From: 13-2-20CM-66-19 sp963760225
GTDB lineage: Bacteria > Pseudomonadota > Gammaproteobacteria > Steroidobacterales > Steroidobacteraceae
Assembly (NCBI GenBank): GCA_963760225.1
Contig: CAVXCD010000003.1
Span: forward strand, 1,922,001 to 1,986,000
Length of the DNA stretch: 64,000 nt
Direction: 5' to 3'
The notes below the pieces were generated by a model that searched no databases, was not told the DNA's origin, and saw only the letters and a list, made by a program, of their open reading frames with translations. The translations under genes and the position numbers were made by a program. Shown one piece after another: positions 61,138 through 64,000 of this stretch (within the stretch, counting starts at the first letter, position 1; each line of letters starts with the position of its first letter).

Positions 61138-61282
61138 TTCAACCTCTGAGTTAAACGCTCGGCATGTCCCTTCGCCGTTCAGAGATCTAATGATGCGCAA
61201 AAACCCTGTGCTACTCGGTGCGTTGCAACACTTATGCCGGCCGCTGCGTAGGAGTCTGAGCAGGAAAACGTGCGGCTTGGCC

Positions 61283-62470
61283 TTAGGCTAATTCCGGCAC
61301 CGGTGCGTAGGCACGCAGCCTCAACACAAACTTCCTGAGCGCGAGGATGCTGCTACCCTCGGCCTGGACACACAGCTCGCGCAATTCCTCCAACGCACGC
61401 CCATGGCTCGCGGAGGTTTCGTCCCAAATCTGCTGCAGACGGTCACGAAATTCGACCACGGTTCGCAGCACCTCGTATCGCGCAAGTAGCTCGCGCAACT
61501 GCTGGCGGGCCCGTTCGTCGAGCAGCTTCGGATGTCGCACCAGTAACTGCGGGGAGCAGCGTGTGAGCACCGCCGCACCCTCCTGCTTCGTCAGCTCGCG
61601 CAACACTGGCCGTACCACGTGCCGACGGTAGTCACGCAGCACGTGCATGCGATTGGTGAACAACGCCCGCACGGTGTCGGCGTCTATGCCGGGACGGCCG
61701 CGCACGATGTTCGGTCTGGGCGCCAGACTGCCGACGCGAGCGAGCCCCAGCGCACGGAATACGCATATGACCAGCCATCCCATGTCGATCTCCCAGCGCT
61801 GCGCGGCAAAGCGCGGCGAGGACGGAAATGCATGGTGGTTGTTGTGCAACTCCTCGCCTGCAACCAGCACGCCCCAGGGTACTATGTTGGTAGCCGCGGT
61901 GGGCAATTCGAAACTTCGATACCCGACACGGTGGCCGAGTCCGTTGATGATGCCGCCGGCAAAGAAAGGTTGCGCAACCAGCTGCACGGCGAGCATGGTG
62001 ATGGCCGGCACGCCGAACACGATCAGTTGCAAGACCACGAACAGCGAGATGCCGATCTTGGGAAAACGGCTGTAGAGATTGCGCTCGAGCCAGTCATCGG
62101 GCGTACCACGCCCATAATTGGCGAGAATCTTCGGATCCCGTGCCGCCGCGACATAGAGCTCGTAACCCTGGAATACCACGCGCCTGAGACCGAAGACCAC
62201 CGGGCTGTGGGGGTCTCCAGAGCGATCCGCAAACGCGTGGTGTCGACGGTGTACCGCCACCCATTCTCGAGTCACCGTGCCGGAGCAAAACCACAACCAG
62301 AATCGGAACAGGTGCCGCAGCAGCGGATGTAGCACCAGTCCGCCGTGGGATTGGTCGCGGTGAAGGTATAAGGTCACCCCGAGGAACATCAGCTGTACCA
62401 TCACGAACGTTACGGCAAAATAGCCCCACCACGGGAGCTGAATTACGCCGTACAGCAAACTCGCGGGCAT
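61283..62470 (-). CDS. Membrane fatty acid (acyl-CoA/delta-9) desaturase
   Basis: ATG 62470 (395 residues) starts just before the first membrane segment (LLYGVIQLPWWGYFAVTFVMVQLMFL). GTG 62563 would add 31 polar residues. The three di-iron histidine boxes are YLHRDQSHGG, VAVHRRHHAF and ELHNNHHAFPSS. The C-terminal about 110 residues form a long charged helical extension (REWVAVH..., RNYRRHVV-like and LRELLARYEVLRTV). It introduces a double bond into fatty acyl chains and so controls membrane fluidity. Site H provides a matching promoter upstream. Confidence 0.88.
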   Translation of the reverse strand: MPASLLYGVIQLPWWGYFAVTFVMVQLMFLGVTLYLHRDQSHGGLVLHPLLRHLFRFWLWFCSGTVTREWVAVHRRHHAFADRSGDPHSPVVFGLRRVVFQGYELYVAAARDPKILANYGRGTPDDWLERNLYSRFPKIGISLFVVLQLIVFGVPAITMLAVQLVAQPFFAGGIINGLGHRVGYRSFELPTAATNIVPWGVLVAGEELHNNHHAFPSSPRFAAQRWEIDMGWLVICVFRALGLARVGSLAPRPNIVRGRPGIDADTVRALFTNRMHVLRDYRRHVVRPVLRELTKQEGAAVLTRCSPQLLVRHPKLLDERARQQLRELLARYEVLRTVVEFRDRLQQIWDETSASHGRALEELRELCVQAEGSSILALRKFVLRLRAYAPVPELA

Positions 62471-62635
62471 CAACGCATCTCGGGAGCGTGTGCTGGAGCC
62501 AGGATTTTCTCGGCGGGGTTCGCCAGAATCCCAAAGCCGTCCAGCCGCGTCGCCATTACGCACGCCGGGTGTCTCAGTCTCATCATCTACTTCCCTATGA
62601 GTCCAGGTCGCTTCAGGAAGCGGCGGCGATTAAAA

Positions 62636-62678
62636 CACTTACGCTGAATGCCGTAGCATTTCTGTACGCTCGCGCACG
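62636..62678 (-). promoter_or_regulatory. Crp/Fnr-type class II promoter of the desaturase (site H)
   Basis: On the minus strand CGTGCG-CGAG-CGTACA (62678-62663) is one base from consensus, then 21 bases and TAAGTG (62641-62636). Predicted start is near 62629, about 160 bases before ATG 62470. Confidence 0.6.
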
Positions 62679-62713
62679 CCGCCTGTTGCTCGCTACCTAA
62701 TGTGCTCGGTGGG

Positions 62714-62751
62714 AAAAAAAGGCCGCCAGCGCGCGTGAGCGCGCCGGCGGC
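62714..62751 (-). terminator. Rho-independent terminator of small RNA B
   Basis: On the minus strand, GCCGCC (62751-62746) pairs with GGCGGC (62727-62722) and the inner GCGCGC continues the stem. It is followed by seven T residues (plus A-run 62714-62720). Confidence 0.82.
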
Positions 62752-62822
62752 ACGAAATACTGAATCCGATTGAACAGTCGCTCAGGGGGAGCCACGTTCA
62801 GCAGGGAGGTGCTGGATTCAGT
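62714..62822 (-). ncRNA. Candidate small RNA B with C-rich loops
   Basis: It is predicted to start near 62822 and end at the terminator 62714-62751. The 5' end CTGAATCC (62821-62814) pairs with GGATTCAG (62767-62760). Inside, AGCA/TGCT closes a loop CCUCCC, TGAAC/GTTCA forms a second stem, and GCTC/GAGC closes a loop CCCCU. The loops are complementary to ribosome binding sites (GGAGG/GGGGA). The sequence is clearly related to candidate A. No open reading frame of note is present. Confidence 0.72.
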
Positions 62823-62828
62823 TCGCAG

Positions 62829-62871
62829 AGAGTACTTGCTCAAGAAGGTCTGTTCGGTGCGGTAGCGAACA
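62829..62871 (-). promoter_or_regulatory. Crp/Fnr-type class II promoter of small RNA B (site B)
   Basis: On the minus strand TGTTCG-CTAC-CGCACC (62871-62856), 21 bases, then TACTCT (62834-62829). The palindrome and spacing are the same as at 53459-53501. Confidence 0.75.
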
Positions 62872-62912
62872 CATACCGCGGCGGGGCCCAAGGTCGCGGG
62901 TCGCTGCACCTG

Positions 62913-62955
62913 CGTACGTTGGCGCACAGACCCCACCGCTGCATAGAAGTAGGGT
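62913..62955 (+). promoter_or_regulatory. Crp/Fnr-type class II promoter of the SYLF gene (site K)
   Basis: CGTACG-TTGG-CGCACA (62913-62928), 21 bases, then TAGGGT (62950-62955). Predicted start is near 62962, giving a leader of about 93 bases before ATG 63055. It is back-to-back with site B. Confidence 0.65.
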
Positions 62956-63054
62956 TGCGATAGGGTTGAACCTGACTGAGTTCACTCGAGATTCTCCCCG
63001 CCATGGCCGCCAGTTGGCCCCACACCGCCTACTCATCAACGATAGAGATTATTT

Positions 63055-63603
63055 ATGGATATCAAGATTGTCCTGGCCACCACTGGCCTCGCGCTGGCCG
63101 CCTTGGCCACGAGCGCAGCTGCATTCTCGGCCACCGAGACGCAGATCGACACGCGAGTGTCCAAGACCCTTGTTTACTTCGATACGATTAGCCCGGCGAA
63201 CAAACCGCTGATGGATAAGGCCGCGGGTGTGCTGGTATTCCCCCGTGTGACGAAGGGCGGCGTCGGTGTCGGCGGCGAGTTTGGCGAAGGCGCGCTGCAG
63301 GTGAACGGCAAGACGGTGGGCTACTACAGCGTCGGAGCCGCCTCGGTCGGTCTGACACTCGGACTGGCGAAGCACAGCGAAATCATCATGTTCATGACGC
63401 AGGGCTCGCTCGACAAGTTCACTTCCAGCCAGGGTTGGTCCATCGGCGCGGATGCAGGAGTCACCGTGGTTTCCGGGGGCGCCAACGGCAGCTATGACAC
63501 GCAGACGCAGCAGAAGCCGATTCTCGCGTTTGTTTTCGCTGAGAAAGGTCTGATCGGTGACCTGTCACTCGAGGGCTCGAAGATTTCAAAGATCAATCCC
63601 TAA
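63055..63603 (+). CDS. SYLF (YSC84-type) lipid-binding domain protein
   Basis: The 182-residue exported protein has a signal peptide (IVLATTGLALAALATSAAAF) and a single SYLF domain: NKPLMDKAAGVLVFPRVTKGGVGVGGEFGEGALQVNGKTVGYYSVGAASVGLTLGLAKHSEIIMFMTQGSLDKFTSSQGWSIGADAGVTVV, ILAFVFAEKGLIGDLSLEGSKISKI. SYLF domains bind phosphoinositides in eukaryotes, while the bacterial versions are periplasmic and of unknown role, probably binding lipid. It is followed by a strong terminator and so is monocistronic. Confidence 0.9.
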   Translation: MDIKIVLATTGLALAALATSAAAFSATETQIDTRVSKTLVYFDTISPANKPLMDKAAGVLVFPRVTKGGVGVGGEFGEGALQVNGKTVGYYSVGAASVGLTLGLAKHSEIIMFMTQGSLDKFTSSQGWSIGADAGVTVVSGGANGSYDTQTQQKPILAFVFAEKGLIGDLSLEGSKISKINP

Positions 63604-63620
63604 GATTGCCTTTGATATCA

Positions 63621-63653
63621 GGCCCGGCGCTGCATGCGCCGGGCCCTTTTTTT
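63621..63653 (+). terminator. Rho-independent terminator of the SYLF gene
   Basis: GGCCCGGCGC (63621-63630) pairs with GCGCCGGGCC (63636-63645), followed by C and seven T residues. It lies 18 bases after the stop codon. Confidence 0.9.
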
Positions 63654-63770
63654 GCGCTCGGCAGCCCTGCGATTCGCGATCATCACTGTCGGCGAAGACT
63701 CCGAGGTTCACGCAGCAAAGCGGCCGCGCGATAATCAAGGCGGTGGGCGTTACTGTTCGGTGCAGGCGCA

Positions 63771-64000
63771 ATGTCCAGGTCATCGCAAATCATCCTGATC
63801 GCTGTGGGCACTTTTGCCGGCTTGGTGGTCGTGATCGCGGCCACAGTCGCCCTCCTCTTGCGTGTGAACGCCAGGTCGCAGGTCGAGGCCATCGGCTCGG
63901 AGGCACTGGGGATGGAGGTGCGCGTCGGCGGCCGCGTGCACATCGGCTTGCTGCCGGCGTTGCATGTTGCGCTCGCGGACGTGCAGCTCCGCAACAATGG
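63771..64000 (+). CDS. AsmA-family protein, N-terminal part (runs off the window)
   Basis: ATG 63771 opens a frame to the window end (76 codons): MSRSSQIILIAVGTFAGLVV, VIAATVALLLRVNARSQVEA, IGSEALGMEVRVGGRVHIGL, LPALHVALADVQLRNN. A membrane anchor followed by GMEVRVGGRVHIGLLPALHVALADVQLRN is the typical AsmA start. AsmA-like proteins span the periplasm and help lipid transport to the outer membrane. The rest lies to the right. Confidence 0.85.
   Translation, partial: MSRSSQIILIAVGTFAGLVVVIAATVALLLRVNARSQVEAIGSEALGMEVRVGGRVHIGLLPALHVALADVQLRNN

Overview
The window is GC-rich (roughly two thirds G+C), densely coded DNA with no rRNA, tRNA, CRISPR array or intact insertion sequence. A TonB-dependent receptor, a cytochrome bo3 ubiquinol oxidase operon (cyoABCD), a PagL-like lipid A deacylase, lipoproteins with clear lipoboxes, an hsp20-lon pair and many Tat/Sec-exported proteins indicate a Gram-negative proteobacterium. 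The mix is typical of environmental gammaproteobacteria of the Nevskiales/Steroidobacter kind, but that placement is an impression, not a measurement.

Region 1 (1-12.4 kb) is catabolic: the N-terminal part of a TonB receptor, glycerol kinase, a betaine-type homocysteine S-methyltransferase, an aldehyde dehydrogenase overlapping a Rieske demethylase-type oxygenase, an enolase-superfamily enzyme, a GMC (choline dehydrogenase-like) oxidoreductase and two MFS carriers. GMC + ALDH + Rieske oxygenase + betaine methyltransferase could form a choline/betaine-type degradation route. A 25-bp sequence is repeated in perfect inverted orientation at 1046 and 4047. Region 2 (12.4-18 kb) holds small exported proteins and a periplasmic relay of the quinoprotein-associated type: a SoxYZ-like carrier, a zinc metallohydrolase and a flavocytochrome-c-type flavoprotein. 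Region 3 (18-29 kb) has hsp20-lon with translational coupling, a CBS protein, a type II haloacid dehalogenase, an exported protein ending in a VHL-beta-like domain, a membrane-anchored MDR reductase and an SPFH protein. Region 4 (29-35 kb) is the bo3 oxidase with a divergent membrane-anchored PQQ dehydrogenase. Region 5 (35-48.6 kb) has a 1,242-residue double hybrid histidine kinase, a cysteine-less DksA-like protein, an HxlR/azoreductase/DoxX module, PagL, an SDR remnant, a patatin lipoprotein, LysR, a ketopantoate-reductase-like protein and a DHA2 efflux carrier.

Region 6 (48.6-64 kb) is the most interesting. It is a stress/envelope island: DUF6496, BON, GGDEF, DUF3096, DUF3309, a KaiC-KaiB-(PAS-Crp) operon, two more Crp/Fnr-type regulators, a DUF4398-OmpA lipoprotein operon, a fatty acid desaturase, a SYLF protein and the start of an AsmA-like protein. 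Reading the gaps by eye, I find a 16-bp palindrome, consensus TGTNCG-N4-CGNACA, in front of many of these units. In eight cases a -10-like hexamer (TACTCT, TACGCT, TAGCAT, TAGGGT and similar) follows after 20-21 bases, which puts the palindrome centre at about -41.5, the class II Crp/Fnr activator position. Two of these promoters drive short, related, terminator-ended transcripts with C-rich hairpin loops (about 53335-53452 and 62714-62822, both minus strand), which look like a pair of small RNAs. My main inference is a previously undescribed Crp/Fnr-type stress regulon controlled by one or more of the three paralogous regulators encoded in the island.
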